From NCBI GenBank assembly GCA_001642945.1, contig LGRT01000034.1, positions 124,001-188,000 on the forward strand: a stretch of DNA of 64,000 nucleotides. Direction: 5' to 3'. A program made the translations under genes and the position numbers. The DNA is from Rhodobacteraceae bacterium SB2 (GTDB taxonomy: Bacteria; Pseudomonadota; Alphaproteobacteria; Rhodobacterales; Rhodobacteraceae). Below the pieces are notes generated by a model that was not told the origin of the DNA, did not search any database, and worked only from the letters and a program-made list of their open reading frames with translations. Shown here piece after piece: positions 38,870 to 48,909 of the stretch. How positions within the stretch are numbered: the first letter of the stretch is position 1; each line of letters begins with the position of its first letter.

Positions 38870-38943
38870 GTATTCAACTAATGTTAAAAATTTACAAAAT
38901 AGTTGTGGTCATGTAATCATTGTGTGGGGTTAGGAGTAATATA

Positions 38944-40068
38944 ATGTTTAGGCCTACTGCTGTTTCTTTTTCTCTTTCTTGCTTATCTGCCATCATTTTG
39001 GCTGGATGTGACACATCAGGTTTTGATCTTGATATGAGACAGAACCAATACGACACAAGCGCGGCCGCACAAAGAGTGGCGACACCAAGAGCAGAGCCGG
39101 ATGACCTTGGCATCATCGAATACCCGACCTATCAAGTGGTGGTGGCCAGAGAAGGCGATACTGTAACATCCATCGCAAATCGCTTAGGGCTCACGCCAAA
39201 CTCTCTTGCCAGCTACAATGGTGTGTCTCGCGAGAAAACGATGCGCGTAGGCGAAGTGTTGGCATTGCCAAAATTTTCCGAAAACGCGGCCACGCAAAGC
39301 GCTGAGATTGACGTGAGCGCTTTGACACAAAGCGCGCTTGCAAAGGTAGAAACCTCTCAAGCTTCAACAACATCACAACCCGCAACAAATAAAGATGAGC
39401 CGATCCGCCATAAGGTGCGCCGCGGTGAAACAGCCTTCACCATATCACGCCTGTATAATGTTTCCATTCGATCACTGTCGGAATGGAACGGATTAGACAG
39501 CAATTTTACAATACGAGAAGATCAATATCTGCTGATCCCTCTGACGCTAGAAGTGCCGATCACAGCCCCCAAAACGCGGCCCGAAAAGCCGGGACAGGGA
39601 TCCCAAACACCAGTGCCACCCAGTTCATCCACCCCCCTGCCCAAAGCTGAAAGCGCCACGGCCTCGCAAGTCACACCCCTAAAAGAAAAAGCGCCAGTGC
39701 AAGAGGCCGTCGCAACCACCGGAAAGCTTACATACCCGGTAAACGGCAAAATTATTCGTGAATATGTAAAAGGCAAAACGGAGGGAATTGATCTCTCGGC
39801 CCCGGCGGGCAGCACAATCGTAGCGGCGGAAACAGGCACCGTTGCCGCGATAACGGCGGATGTTGATCAGGTTCCTATTGTGGTTATCAAACACGCCAAT
39901 GAGCTGCTGACCGTTTATGCCAATGTTGGGAATATATCTGTTTCCAAAGGCGCCAAAGTCTCGCGTGGACAGGCGATTGGGAAAATCCCCCCCAGCAATC
40001 CAACCTATCTGCATTTCGAAGTGCGTCAGGGCTTGGACAGCGTGGACCCGCTCGATTATTTGCAATAA
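38944..40068 (+). CDS. nlpD: NlpD-like lipoprotein with two LysM and a degenerate M23 domain
   Basis: 374 residues from the ATG at 38944, which follows AGGAG. The lipobox IILAGC puts lipid on Cys22. LysM repeats span about 62-109 (VAREGDTVTSIANRLGLT) and 156-199 (VRRGETAFTISRLYNVS). A Pro/Thr/Ser-rich linker precedes a LytM/M23 domain from about 275. The zinc site is broken: the first His of HxGxD is Thr (KTEGIDLS), and the HxH motif reads YLHFEVR. It therefore probably activates cell-wall amidases at division, as E. coli NlpD does, and does not cut itself. Confidence 0.92.
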   Translation: MFRPTAVSFSLSCLSAIILAGCDTSGFDLDMRQNQYDTSAAAQRVATPRAEPDDLGIIEYPTYQVVVAREGDTVTSIANRLGLTPNSLASYNGVSREKTMRVGEVLALPKFSENAATQSAEIDVSALTQSALAKVETSQASTTSQPATNKDEPIRHKVRRGETAFTISRLYNVSIRSLSEWNGLDSNFTIREDQYLLIPLTLEVPITAPKTRPEKPGQGSQTPVPPSSSTPLPKAESATASQVTPLKEKAPVQEAVATTGKLTYPVNGKIIREYVKGKTEGIDLSAPAGSTIVAAETGTVAAITADVDQVPIVVIKHANELLTVYANVGNISVSKGAKVSRGQAIGKIPPSNPTYLHFEVRQGLDSVDPLDYLQ

Positions 40069-40075
40069 ACTGGCT

Positions 40076-40918
40076 TTATTGGCGCAGGCTCAACCCCGAC
40101 CGCCCCGCTAAATCAGCAAAAAACTGCCACGCAACCCGGCCAGAGCGCGCGCCCCGGGTCGCCTGCCACTCAATGGCTTGCGCGCGCAATTCATCAGGAT
40201 CAATCTGCAGTTCATAGGCCCTGCAATAACCACTAATCATTTCAAGATACTCATCCTGCGCACACGGATGAAATCCAAGCCACAGACCAAACCTATCCGA
40301 AAGCGATACTTTTTCTTCCACCGCTTCTGAAGGGTTGATAGCTTGCGAGCGCTCATTTTCAATCATATCGCGCGGCATCAAGTGGCGACGGTTTGAGGTT
40401 GCATAAAACAATACGTTTTCCGGCCGCCCCTCAATGCCTCCATCAAGCACGGCTTTCAAAGATTTATAGTGCTGATCATCATGGCTAAAGCTCAGATCGT
40501 CGCAAAACAAAATGAACCGATGCTGCGCACTGCGCAGAATATTCAATAGCCTGGCAACGCTAGGTAAATCTTCGCGCTGCAATTCAACGATTTTCACGTC
40601 AAAACCCTTGGCAAGCACATCCCCATGAATTGCCTTTACCAGCGATGACTTGCCCATACCGCGCGCGCCCCATAACAACGCATTATTTGCCACATGCCCT
40701 TTGGCAAATTGCAACGTGTTTTGCATAAGCGTATCACGCGCGCGGTTTATACCCACCAAAAGGCGCAGCTCAACGCGCGAAACCTCTTGAACCGGCTGCA
40801 AGCAATCCGGATCAACATGCCAAACAAAAGCATCGGCTTGCTTTAAATCTGGGGCCGTTAGAGGCGCTGGCGCCATCCGCTCTAACGCAGCGGCAATGCG
40901 TTCAAGGGGCTCAGTCAT
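40076..40918 (-). CDS. DUF815 AAA-type ATP-binding protein
   Basis: 280 residues from the ATG at 40918 ([15 protein letters not shown]), which overlaps the tatC stop by eight bases; an upstream start at 40957 would lie inside tatC. Walker A is [16 protein letters not shown], Walker [10 protein letters not shown], then [16 protein letters not shown] and [14 protein letters not shown]. The family is common and its role unknown. It follows tatABC in many Rhodobacterales, so a link to export is possible but unproved. Confidence 0.9.
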   Translation of the reverse strand: MTEPLERIAAALERMAPAPLTAPDLKQADAFVWHVDPDCLQPVQEVSRVELRLLVGINRARDTLMQNTLQFAKGHVANNALLWGARGMGKSSLVKAIHGDVLAKGFDVKIVELQREDLPSVARLLNILRSAQHRFILFCDDLSFSHDDQHYKSLKAVLDGGIEGRPENVLFYATSNRRHLMPRDMIENERSQAINPSEAVEEKVSLSDRFGLWLGFHPCAQDEYLEMISGYCRAYELQIDPDELRAQAIEWQATRGARSGRVAWQFFADLAGRSGLSLRQ

Positions 40919-41798
40919 TCTTGTCGGAGCCCTGTCCATCGTCGAGATCCGAATCAAAGTCTATATCTGCCTCATCCTCATCCAAGCCCTCTGCCTCAAA
41001 CTTGGCTTCACGCTTTTGTTCAACGCGTCGGACTAGAAAGATAGACACTTCGTACAACCCATAGACCACGACAAATAAAATCGCCTGCGTGATCACATCG
41101 GGAGGTGTAACCAGCGCGGCTAAAACTAAAATGGCAACCACGGCATATTTGCGTACACTGCCCAAGCCCTCAGCGCTGACCAAACCCGCTTTTCCCATCA
41201 AAGTAAGCAATACAGGCAGCTGAAAACAAACACCAAAGGCTAAAATAAATTTGATCGTTAAGCTCAGATATTCCTGAGCCGAGCCTTGGAACGCAATACC
41301 CGCGGTGGCGCTATCGGTCATTTCTTCACTGAGAACAGAGCCAGCCTGCTGAAACCCTAAGAAGAAATCAAAGGCCAGCGGCGTTACAACGAAATAGGCA
41401 AAGGCCGCACCAAGAAAAAACATGAAGGGCGAGGCGATTAAAAATGGTAAGAAGGCACCCTTTTCTGATTTATAAAGGCCGGGCGCCACAAAGCGCCATA
41501 ATTGATAACCAATAAAGGGAAAAGACAAAACCAATCCGCCCATAAGCGAAATAGAAATAGCGACAAAAAAACCTTCCTGAAGCCGGATCAGGATCAACCC
41601 GCAATCCTCATGTCCTTTGAGTGCCATCGCTGAACATAAGGGCTGGGTTAGAAAGTTGAAGATCGGGTTCCAGATGGTAAAGCAAATGATCATGCCTACC
41701 AAAAACGCCAGAACCGAATAGATCAACCTTTGGCGCAGCTCTGTCAAATGCTCGATAAGAGGCGCAGTGCTTTCTTCAATTTTATCACTCGGGCTCAT
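40911..41798 (-). CDS. tatC: Twin-arginine translocase subunit TatC
   Basis: 295 residues with six membrane helices. The N-terminal signature [16 protein letters not shown], with the Glu and Arg that contact the twin-arginine signal, is clear, as are PLCSAM and [21 protein letters not shown] very acidic tail of about 25 residues ([17 protein letters not shown]) ends the protein. TatC recognises signal peptides of folded cargo. Its ATG overlaps the tatB stop (ATGA). Confidence 0.96.
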   Translation of the reverse strand: MSPSDKIEESTAPLIEHLTELRQRLIYSVLAFLVGMIICFTIWNPIFNFLTQPLCSAMALKGHEDCGLILIRLQEGFFVAISISLMGGLVLSFPFIGYQLWRFVAPGLYKSEKGAFLPFLIASPFMFFLGAAFAYFVVTPLAFDFFLGFQQAGSVLSEEMTDSATAGIAFQGSAQEYLSLTIKFILAFGVCFQLPVLLTLMGKAGLVSAEGLGSVRKYAVVAILVLAALVTPPDVITQAILFVVVYGLYEVSIFLVRRVEQKREAKFEAEGLDEDEADIDFDSDLDDGQGSDKND

Positions 41799-42262
41799 GC
41801 TTCGCCTTTTGCCTCTGCAACAGTCTCTTGCGTTTTAGCATCAACGCTCACGTCTTCGGGCTTGATTTCAGCCGCTTCTGCTGCGGCTTCGCTGGCAAGA
41901 CGAGCTTCTGCTTTTTCGGCGGCGGCTTTTTTTATTTTCGCAGCTGCATCCGCACGCTCTTTGGCCAATTTCCCTGTTTCGGAATCGGGGTCAATTGAGG
42001 TGAAATCCTGCGCTGCAGTTTTCAAACCATCGATACCAGATTTTACTGGATTGGTTGCCGCGCTGATCGTTTTGGATATATCTTTCACGCCCGCATCATC
42101 TGCGGCCTGATCCATCGCCCGACTGAATTCACGCGCCATGCCCTTGGCTTTTCCCACAAACTGTCCAACTTTCCGAAACAGCATTGGTAAATCTTTGGGG
42201 CCTACCACAATAAGCGCCACAATCCCAATCAGGAGCAGCTCGGTCCAACCCAGATCGAACAT
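41795..42262 (-). CDS. tatB: Twin-arginine translocase subunit TatB
   Basis: 155 residues. The single N-terminal helix and hinge read [32 protein letters not shown], which is TatB and not TatA. An amphipathic helix and an Ala/Glu/Lys-rich tail follow. It joins TatC in the receptor complex. It starts three bases after tatA. Confidence 0.94.
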   Translation of the reverse strand: MFDLGWTELLLIGIVALIVVGPKDLPMLFRKVGQFVGKAKGMAREFSRAMDQAADDAGVKDISKTISAATNPVKSGIDGLKTAAQDFTSIDPDSETGKLAKERADAAAKIKKAAAEKAEARLASEAAAEAAEIKPEDVSVDAKTQETVAEAKGEA

Positions 42263-42265
42263 TTA

Positions 42266-42481
42266 TCAGACCTTGTCTTTATCTGTTTCCGGAGTGATAT
42301 CTTTGACGTCTTCGTTCATCGTCTTTTCAAGTTCTTTGCTGCTGTCACTCACGCCCTTTTTAAACGCAGTGATGCCTTTTCCAACTTCCCCCATCAAAGA
42401 GCTGATTTTACCACGACCAAACAGAACCAACACAACGACTGCGATCAGCAACAAACCCGGGAGGCCTATATTATTAAGCAT
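42266..42481 (-). CDS. tatA: Twin-arginine translocase subunit TatA
   Basis: 71 residues from the ATG at 42481 ([20 protein letters not shown]), which has AAAGGAGAAAATAG ahead; an upstream start at 42526 would add 15 residues before the membrane helix. [17 protein letters not shown] is the TatA hinge. It forms the transport pore. First gene of tatABC-DUF815. The 275 bases upstream hold no gene; scpAB, often found there in relatives, is missing. Confidence 0.94.
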   Translation of the reverse strand: MLNNIGLPGLLLIAVVVLVLFGRGKISSLMGEVGKGITAFKKGVSDSSKELEKTMNEDVKDITPETDKDKV

Positions 42482-42756
42482 TCTATTTTCTCCTTTATAC
42501 AACCAAGCCAAGGCCTGATCCTTCATTCTCTTATTTGTTATCTATGGCTTTCAGTCAGCCGATTAAAGCGCGAACTGCATTTTTGTGACATATTTTCTTT
42601 TGAATTGGGTAATTTTTTAAAGAATAGGCACATCCCATCAAAAAAGCCGCAGTGACGACCGGCACCTGTTTATCGCACAGTTTTTAAAAAACCCTCAAAA
42701 TCAAACGGCTTTAAAACCCATTCACCGCAAAAGCAAAAAGACTAAGAAGGTCTATT

Positions 42757-43845
42757 TTAACGGGTTGCTTCAAAGATAAAGCAGCGATCTCTGGGGATTG
42801 TAAGCCACATTGGTTGCTCGGGCTTGGGTAAAAAAACGCTTGGGATCGAGGCTTTTAAAACAGATCCATCATAGGCCATTCTAAACTCAACCAGGCTTTC
42901 ACTGCCCAAGAAGCGCGATCGGATAACATGCCCCAATGCAGCCACGCCTTGCGATGGGGTTGGGTTTGGCCCCTTTCCCTGACGATCAAAATCAATGCGA
43001 ACATGCTGCGGGCGCACCACAATATCCACTTTTGTACCGTCGCTCAAACCCGGGACAAAAAATTGTCCAAATGGCGTTTCTGCCAAAGCCCCTGTAACCC
43101 GGCTTTTTATAACATTCGCATCTGAAAAAACGGCCACAGCGGCGCGATCTACAGGCGCATTGTAAATGTTATAAGGCGCGCCTGATTGAACGATCCGTCC
43201 CGCGCGCATTAGCGCGATTTCATCGGCCATCCGCATCGCCTCCTCAGGCTCATGTGTCACCAAAAGAACGGCCGTATCTTCGGATTTTAAGATCGCAAGG
43301 GTCTCATCGCGAACCCCGTCGCGCAGCCTATTATCCAAGCCCGAAAATGGTTCATCCATCAACATGATACGTGGTTTTGGCGCCAAGGCGCGCGCCAAGG
43401 CAACCCTTTGCTGTTCTCCTCCAGAAAGTGCATGTGGATATTGATCAATGCGATGACGCAAGCCCACTTTTTCCAGCAGAGTTTCTGCCGCTGCCCGCTT
43501 TACATCGCGCCCACCGTTCACGCCAAAACCAACATTATCGCCCACCGACAGATGCGGAAACAGCGCAAAATCTTGAAACATCAACCCAATTGAGCGCTGT
43601 TCTGCCGGCAAGCTAGATACGCCATCGCACACCACCTGACCATCGATCAAAATCTGTCCCTGGTCTTGGCGATCAACGCCTGCGATAATCCGAAGCGTGG
43701 TTGACTTGCCGCAGCCCGACGGCCCCAAAAGACAGGTCACTTGCCCAGGGTTGATCCTCAAAGAAACCTGATCCACTACCCGCTGGCCGTGAAAGCTGCG
43801 GCTTATATCTCTAATTTCTAAGCGAGGCAAAATATCAGGGGCCAC
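42757..43845 (-). CDS. ABC transporter ATPase, Fe(3+)/polyamine-type with TOBE domain
   Basis: 362 residues from a GTG at 43845 with AGGA nine bases ahead; the frame is open 21 codons further but without likeness. Motifs are Walker A LLGPSGCGKSTTLRI, LMFQDFALFPHLSVGDNVGFG, signature LSGGEQQRVALARAL, Walker B IMLMDEPFSGLD and LVTHEPEEAMRMADEI. A TOBE-like end from about 270 resembles FbpC/PotA importers. No permease or binding protein is beside it, so it must pair with subunits encoded elsewhere. Substrate unknown; ferric iron is a guess from likeness. Confidence 0.88.
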   Translation of the reverse strand: MAPDILPRLEIRDISRSFHGQRVVDQVSLRINPGQVTCLLGPSGCGKSTTLRIIAGVDRQDQGQILIDGQVVCDGVSSLPAEQRSIGLMFQDFALFPHLSVGDNVGFGVNGGRDVKRAAAETLLEKVGLRHRIDQYPHALSGGEQQRVALARALAPKPRIMLMDEPFSGLDNRLRDGVRDETLAILKSEDTAVLLVTHEPEEAMRMADEIALMRAGRIVQSGAPYNIYNAPVDRAAVAVFSDANVIKSRVTGALAETPFGQFFVPGLSDGTKVDIVVRPQHVRIDFDRQGKGPNPTPSQGVAALGHVIRSRFLGSESLVEFRMAYDGSVLKASIPSVFLPKPEQPMWLTIPRDRCFIFEATR

Positions 43846-43981
43846 CGCAATCCATCCTCGTTCAACCAATCTTCTACCTGACTTGTCAGGAAACGCAGCG
43901 AAATTCAAGCAGCCCGGAAACCACCCAACTTTTCTCTGCGCTTGGCGCGCTTCACCAAATGCCTTTTGCCAGACAGCTTTG

Positions 43982-44761
43982 CTACAGGGTTGCGTTCACG
44001 GCCCCGCCATCCAGCAAGACGTTTTGACCAACCATGAACGCCGCATGTTGCGAGCACATAAACGCGCAGGTTTTTCCAAATTCTTCGGCAAGGCCATATC
44101 GCCCAACAGGAATGGCATTGGCGCGCTCTGTCTTAACCTGATCCAAACTCTTATTTTGGGCCTGAGAGGCGGCTTGATCCATTGAGCTGATACGGTCCGT
44201 ATCATGCACGCCGGGCAGCAAGTTATTAATTGTTACCCCGTGCGGCGCAACCTGTCGGGCTGTTCCTGCCACGTATCCGGTCAACCCCGCGCGCGCCGAA
44301 TTTGACAAACCCAAAACCGCAATAGGTGCTTTTACCGATTGCGATGTGATATTGACAACTCGGCCCCAGCCACGCGACATCATCGAGGGCAAAAGCCGTT
44401 TCATCAAATCAATCGGAGTGAGCATATTGGCCTCAAGCGCGGCCAGAAAATCATCCCGGTCCCAATCGCTCCAAACACCGGGGGGCGGGCCGCCAGCGTT
44501 TGTTATCAAAATATCAGGTGTTTGGGCAATGGCCAGCACCGCATCGCGGCCCTCTAAGCTGGTAATATCAGCCGCAACGGTTTGCACCTTCACATTATGG
44601 CGCGCGCGAATAGCATCAGCGGCATTTTCCAACGCCTCTGCGCCACGCGCATTCATAACCAAATCAACTCCTGCCTCGGCCAAAGCTTGCGCACATCCAA
44701 AACCCAAACCCTTGCTCGACGCGCAGACCAAAGCCGATTTTCCCGCAATTCCTAAATCCAT
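43982..44761 (-). CDS. SDR-like protein lacking the catalytic Tyr-Lys pair
   Basis: 259 residues with an SDR fold: ALVCASSKGLGFGCAQALAEAG, ILITNAGGPPPG, WGRVVNITSQSV, and VTINNLLPGVHDT. The first Gly of the cofactor loop is Ala (CASSKGLG), and the YxxxK site reads SNSAR, so both Tyr and Lys are replaced. This matches a known SDR-like subgroup related to beta-ketoacyl-ACP reductase that lacks the usual tetrad. Activity is uncertain. The start has AGGAGG nearby. It is divergent from prfC. Confidence 0.85.
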   Translation of the reverse strand: MDLGIAGKSALVCASSKGLGFGCAQALAEAGVDLVMNARGAEALENAADAIRARHNVKVQTVAADITSLEGRDAVLAIAQTPDILITNAGGPPPGVWSDWDRDDFLAALEANMLTPIDLMKRLLPSMMSRGWGRVVNITSQSVKAPIAVLGLSNSARAGLTGYVAGTARQVAPHGVTINNLLPGVHDTDRISSMDQAASQAQNKSLDQVKTERANAIPVGRYGLAEEFGKTCAFMCSQHAAFMVGQNVLLDGGAVNATL

Positions 44762-44879
44762 AGCTGCCTCCTATATGATAACACGTGACTATCGCTGAAC
44801 CAGGCTGAATTGCAACTGAGAAAACACCCAAAAGAATCCCATACTTGCCAAGCATTCAGGCCCAAACTATACGGCGCCT

Positions 44880-46487
44880 ATGCTCGATAAAAATTCAAAC
44901 CGCCCCGATCTACCCTCTGAAATTGCGCGCCGTCGTACCTTTGCGATTATCTCGCATCCCGATGCAGGTAAAACTACCCTAACAGAGAAATTTCTTTTGT
45001 TCGGGGGCGCGATTCAAATGGCCGGGCAAGTGCGCGCTAAGGGCGAATCCCGCCGCACCCGCTCGGATTACATGCAGATGGAAAAAGATCGCGGAATCTC
45101 AGTATCTGCCTCTGCGATGTCTTTTGATTATAAAGAGTGTCGGTATAACCTTGTAGACACCCCTGGTCACAGCGACTTTTCTGAAGACACCTATCGCACT
45201 TTAACCGCCGTAGATGCGGCGATTATGGTAATTGATGGCGCCAAGGGAGTTGAAAGCCAAACTAGGAAATTATTCGAAGTGTGTCGGTTGCGCGATCTGC
45301 CAATTTTGACATTCTGTAATAAGATGGATCGCGAAAGCAGAGAAATTTTCGATATTATCGACGAAATACAGGAAAATCTGGCGATTGATGTCACGCCCGC
45401 CAGCTGGCCAATTGGAACTGGCAGCGATTTCTTAGGCTGCTATGACATGCTGAATGATCGATTAGAATTGATGGACCGCGCGGATCGCAACCATATCGCC
45501 GAAAGCATCGAAATTAACGGCTTAGAGGATCCAAAACTTGCCCAGCATGTGCCAGAACACCTTTTAGGTAAACTGCGCGAAGATGTTGAAATGGCCCGAG
45601 GTCTGCTTCCTGCCTTGGATCCACAGGCCATTTTGCAAGGCAGCATGACGCCGATTTGGTTTGGCTCTGCGATCAATTCCTTCGGCGTGAAAGAATTGAT
45701 GGAAGGCATCAAAGCCTATGGTCCAGAGCCTCAGATACAAACAGCACAGCCCCGCGAAATTCTTCCCGAAGAAACGAAAGTGGCTGGGTTTGTGTTTAAG
45801 GTTCAAGCCAATATGGACCCCAAGCATCGCGATCGCGTGGCCTTTGTTCGGCTGGCTTCTGGGCATTTTCGACGTGGAATGAAACTGACCCATGTGCGCA
45901 GCAAAAAAACCATGGCAATTTCGAACCCTGTTTTATTTCTGGCCTCGGATCGTGAATTGGCGGAAGAGGCTTGGGCTGGGGATATTATTGGTATTCCAAA
46001 TCACGGGCAATTGCGCATTGGCGATACCCTCACCGAAGGCGAAACCTTGCGGGTTTCAGGCATCCCCTCTTTTGCTCCCGAATTGCTGCAGGCTTGCCGC
46101 GCGGGCGATCCCATGAAAGCCAAGCATTTGGAAAAAGCCCTAATGCAATTTGCCGAAGAGGGCGCGGCAAAGGTGTTTAAGCCCAGTCTTGGATCTGGCT
46201 TTATTGTAGGTGTAGTTGGAGCGCTTCAATTTGAGGTTTTGGCCAGTCGAATTGAATTGGAATACGGATTGCCCGTGCGATTTGAAACCAGCCAGTTCAC
46301 ATCAGCGCGCTGGGTCGGCGGCGCAAAAGAAGCCGTCGATACATTTTCAAACGCCAACCGCCAGCATATGGCCTTTGACCATGATGGCGATCATGTCTAC
46401 CTAACACGCTTGCAATGGGATATCGATCGTGTCGAACGTGATTACCCCGATGTCACGCTGACATCGACAAAAGAAATGATGGTCTAA
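44880..46487 (+). CDS. prfC: Peptide chain release factor 3
   Basis: 535 residues, a translational GTPase that recycles RF1 and RF2. The G motifs are AIISHPDAGKTTLTE, DRGISVSASAM, VDTPGHSDFSEDTYRTL and FCNKMDRE. Downstream are VGVVGALQFEVLASRIELEYGLPV and other RF3 domain features. RF3 is told from EF-G by length and by the FLLFGGAIQMAGQVRAKG segment. A single gene; the next gene is nearly 1 kb away. Confidence 0.96.
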   Translation: MLDKNSNRPDLPSEIARRRTFAIISHPDAGKTTLTEKFLLFGGAIQMAGQVRAKGESRRTRSDYMQMEKDRGISVSASAMSFDYKECRYNLVDTPGHSDFSEDTYRTLTAVDAAIMVIDGAKGVESQTRKLFEVCRLRDLPILTFCNKMDRESREIFDIIDEIQENLAIDVTPASWPIGTGSDFLGCYDMLNDRLELMDRADRNHIAESIEINGLEDPKLAQHVPEHLLGKLREDVEMARGLLPALDPQAILQGSMTPIWFGSAINSFGVKELMEGIKAYGPEPQIQTAQPREILPEETKVAGFVFKVQANMDPKHRDRVAFVRLASGHFRRGMKLTHVRSKKTMAISNPVLFLASDRELAEEAWAGDIIGIPNHGQLRIGDTLTEGETLRVSGIPSFAPELLQACRAGDPMKAKHLEKALMQFAEEGAAKVFKPSLGSGFIVGVVGALQFEVLASRIELEYGLPVRFETSQFTSARWVGGAKEAVDTFSNANRQHMAFDHDGDHVYLTRLQWDIDRVERDYPDVTLTSTKEMMV

Positions 46488-47444
46488 TCCCGATCCATAA
46501 GCACCCTGCCCCAACCTCACATTCTTTGGCTTTTGGCGCTTATTAAAAGTCTAATCAACGCCGCCGCTTCTGGGTTTGGTTTTTGCTGGGTTCAAAAGTG
46601 GTTTAGCCTATGGCGCTCGCACCGCATCATATCAAGCGAAACCAAACTACGCCGCACCAGAGCCGCTTCTGGAAACCTATACCTGCATTTTATAAATAGG
46701 TTTATCTCACGCGCCAAACGCGTTTCACCTTTGTAAAAAGCGCCCAAAATAGGGATAGGCTTAAATTCTGCAATTGCCTTTTCAAGGGCCCGCGGTGCAG
46801 CCCTTCGTCTTCATCAAAGTGGTGCAGCGCCCGTTCAACGAGATGAAAATCAAACAGGCTTGGCGCCTCGGATTTGTCGAACCAATCAGTGGCGAAATGG
46901 CTTACCAGTAAATGCTGAAAGCCTACCGAACGCGCAAGCATGTTTAACAATTATAAAACGGCTGAGAGGCAAGTTCTGTGCGCTTATTTGCTTGGATAAT
47001 TATTACATAAAACGCAAAAGATCCGCGATCATTAGGTAAATTCTCGGTTAAAGCATGGTTCTGGTTTTGGACAGCTATGTGACGCTATTGGTCGTTGGAT
47101 TACAGCTCAATGCCAAAAGCTGTTTTGACCTTGGGGGTGATGTTCCACAAATTTAGCGTTTAAATGAATAGCGGTGCTTAAGGACCTGCCCCTTCTTTAA
47201 GGATAGCCAAAGGCGTGATTTCAGTATTCCTTACAAAAAACTCAACAATTGTTCCCAGCTGGCCTTACGATGGCAGAACAGGTTATTAATTTACAGACCA
47301 AACTGCCTAAAGTAGCGAAAGCATTGACCATTCAAGATAATAAGAGTACACCGCGCCTTAATTATGCCCTTTTCGGCTTCGTTAACTCGATCGAAGCCGG
47401 CCAAAATGCGATAGACGCTAAGGGCCTTCCAAACGCGGATTTAG
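46488..47444. other. Intergenic stretch without recognised gene
   Basis: About 950 bases between prfC and the helicase, by far the longest gap in the window. No RNA gene, repeat or terminator is clear. Two weak ORFs exist. One, minus strand 46702-46941 (ATG at 46941), reads MLARSVGFQHLLVSHFATDW and is acidic in its middle. The other, plus strand 47270-47461, 63 residues, reads MAEQVINLQTKLPKVAKAL and runs 17 bases into the helicase gene. Neither has a good ribosome site or a family I know. The stretch is AT-richer than its neighbours by eye and may be a remnant of lost genes. Confidence 0.5.
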
Positions 47445-48857
47445 ATGACAAAATTCTCTGACCTGAGCTTAAACCCAAAAATTTTAAAAGCAATCGATGA
47501 GGCCGGTTATGAAACGCCCACGCCCATCCAAGCCCAAGCAATCCCCGCAGCTTTAGCTGGAAAAGATGTCTTGGGCATTGCACAAACTGGAACCGGCAAG
47601 ACAGCCAGCTTCACCTTGCCTATGATCCATCTTTTGGCGCGGGGCCGCGCCCGCGCACGGATGCCGCGTTCTCTAGTACTCTGTCCTACGCGCGAATTGG
47701 CAGCCCAAGTTGCTGAGAATTTTGACACCTATACAAAACATTTAAAACTGACAAAGGCTCTTTTAATCGGCGGCGTCAGCTTTAAGGAACAAGATCTTTT
47801 GATCGACAAGGGCGTTGATGTGTTGATCGCAACGCCAGGGCGGCTTTTAGATCACTTCGAACGTGGAAAATTGTTGCTGACAGGCGTGCAGGTTATGGTG
47901 GTGGATGAAGCCGACCGTATGCTTGATATGGGGTTTATTCCCGATATTGAGCGTATTTTTGGCCTAACCCCATTCACCCGCCAAACGCTTTTCTTCAGCG
48001 CCACAATGGCGTCAGAAATAGAACGTATAACCAATACATTTCTTTCGGCGCCCACGCGGATTGAAGTGGCACGGCAAGCCACGGCTTCAGAAACCATTGA
48101 GCAAAGCGTGGTAATGTTCAAAGGCTCGCGCAGAGATCGCGAAGGCAGTGAAAAGCGCGCGGTTTTGCGCGGCCTTATCGATGCTGAAGGCGCCGCTTGC
48201 ACGAATGGGATTATTTTCTGCAATCGCAAAACCGATGTGGATATTTGTGCAAAATCTCTATTGAAATATGGCTATGACGCAGCTCCAATTCACGGAGATC
48301 TTGATCAATCTCAACGCACAAGAACGCTCGAAGCCTTTAGAGAAGGCAAATTGCGGTTTCTCGTCGCCTCAGACGTGGCTGCGCGCGGGCTTGATGTGCC
48401 CTCTGTAAGTCATGTTTTCAATTATGATGTGCCGTCGCATCCAGAAGATTATGTACATCGCATTGGCCGCACCGGGCGCGCAGGACGCGATGGTAAGGCA
48501 ATGATGCTTTGCATCCCGCGCGATCAAAAGAATTTTGATGCGATCGAGGCTTTGATAAAGAAAGAAATACCGCGTCAAGAAAACCCGCTCAAATCCTCAG
48601 AACCCGCGGCCGCTGTTGAATCGGCCTCAAAGGCGCAATCTCGCGATGATATGGGCGATAAAAATATAGCAGAACGCAGCGCTGGCACGGATACCGGACG
48701 CGCCTCGCACCCGCCCAAAACTCGCGCTGATCGCAGCACTGCTCCGCGCAGACGGCGCAAAAACGAGTCTGAGCATGAAAGCCAACCGATCATCGGCTTG
48801 GGGGATCACATGCCAAGCTTTATTGCGCTTAGCTTTGAGGATCGGCGCAGCCAGTAA
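47445..48857 (+). CDS. DEAD-box RNA helicase, RhlE-like
   Basis: 470 residues. The motifs are the Q motif (FSDLSLNPKILKAIDEAGYETPTPIQ-type start), AQTGTGKTASFTLP, PTRELAAQV, TPGRLLDHF, VDEADRMLDMGF, FFSATM, FCNRKTDVD, ASDVAARGLDV and HRIGRTGRAG. The last 90 residues are a basic, Arg-rich tail (PRRRRKNESE) that likely binds RNA. It unwinds RNA, probably in ribosome assembly or mRNA decay. RNase J lies convergent, next door. Confidence 0.94.
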   Translation: MTKFSDLSLNPKILKAIDEAGYETPTPIQAQAIPAALAGKDVLGIAQTGTGKTASFTLPMIHLLARGRARARMPRSLVLCPTRELAAQVAENFDTYTKHLKLTKALLIGGVSFKEQDLLIDKGVDVLIATPGRLLDHFERGKLLLTGVQVMVVDEADRMLDMGFIPDIERIFGLTPFTRQTLFFSATMASEIERITNTFLSAPTRIEVARQATASETIEQSVVMFKGSRRDREGSEKRAVLRGLIDAEGAACTNGIIFCNRKTDVDICAKSLLKYGYDAAPIHGDLDQSQRTRTLEAFREGKLRFLVASDVAARGLDVPSVSHVFNYDVPSHPEDYVHRIGRTGRAGRDGKAMMLCIPRDQKNFDAIEALIKKEIPRQENPLKSSEPAAAVESASKAQSRDDMGDKNIAERSAGTDTGRASHPPKTRADRSTAPRRRRKNESEHESQPIIGLGDHMPSFIALSFEDRRSQ

Positions 48858-48868
48858 TACGGCAGCTC

Positions 48869-48893
48869 AAGGCGGAAACCATCCGCCTTTTTT
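48869..48893. terminator. Rho-independent terminator between helicase and rnj
   Basis: AAGGCGGA (48869-48876), loop AACCA, TCCGCCTT (48882-48889), followed by further T to 48893. It serves the helicase on the plus strand. It lies 17 bases before the end of the long minus-strand operon and could stop that too if T-rich sequence on that strand suffices. Confidence 0.8.
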
Positions 48894-48909
48894 GCCAGAT
48901 TGATCAAGG

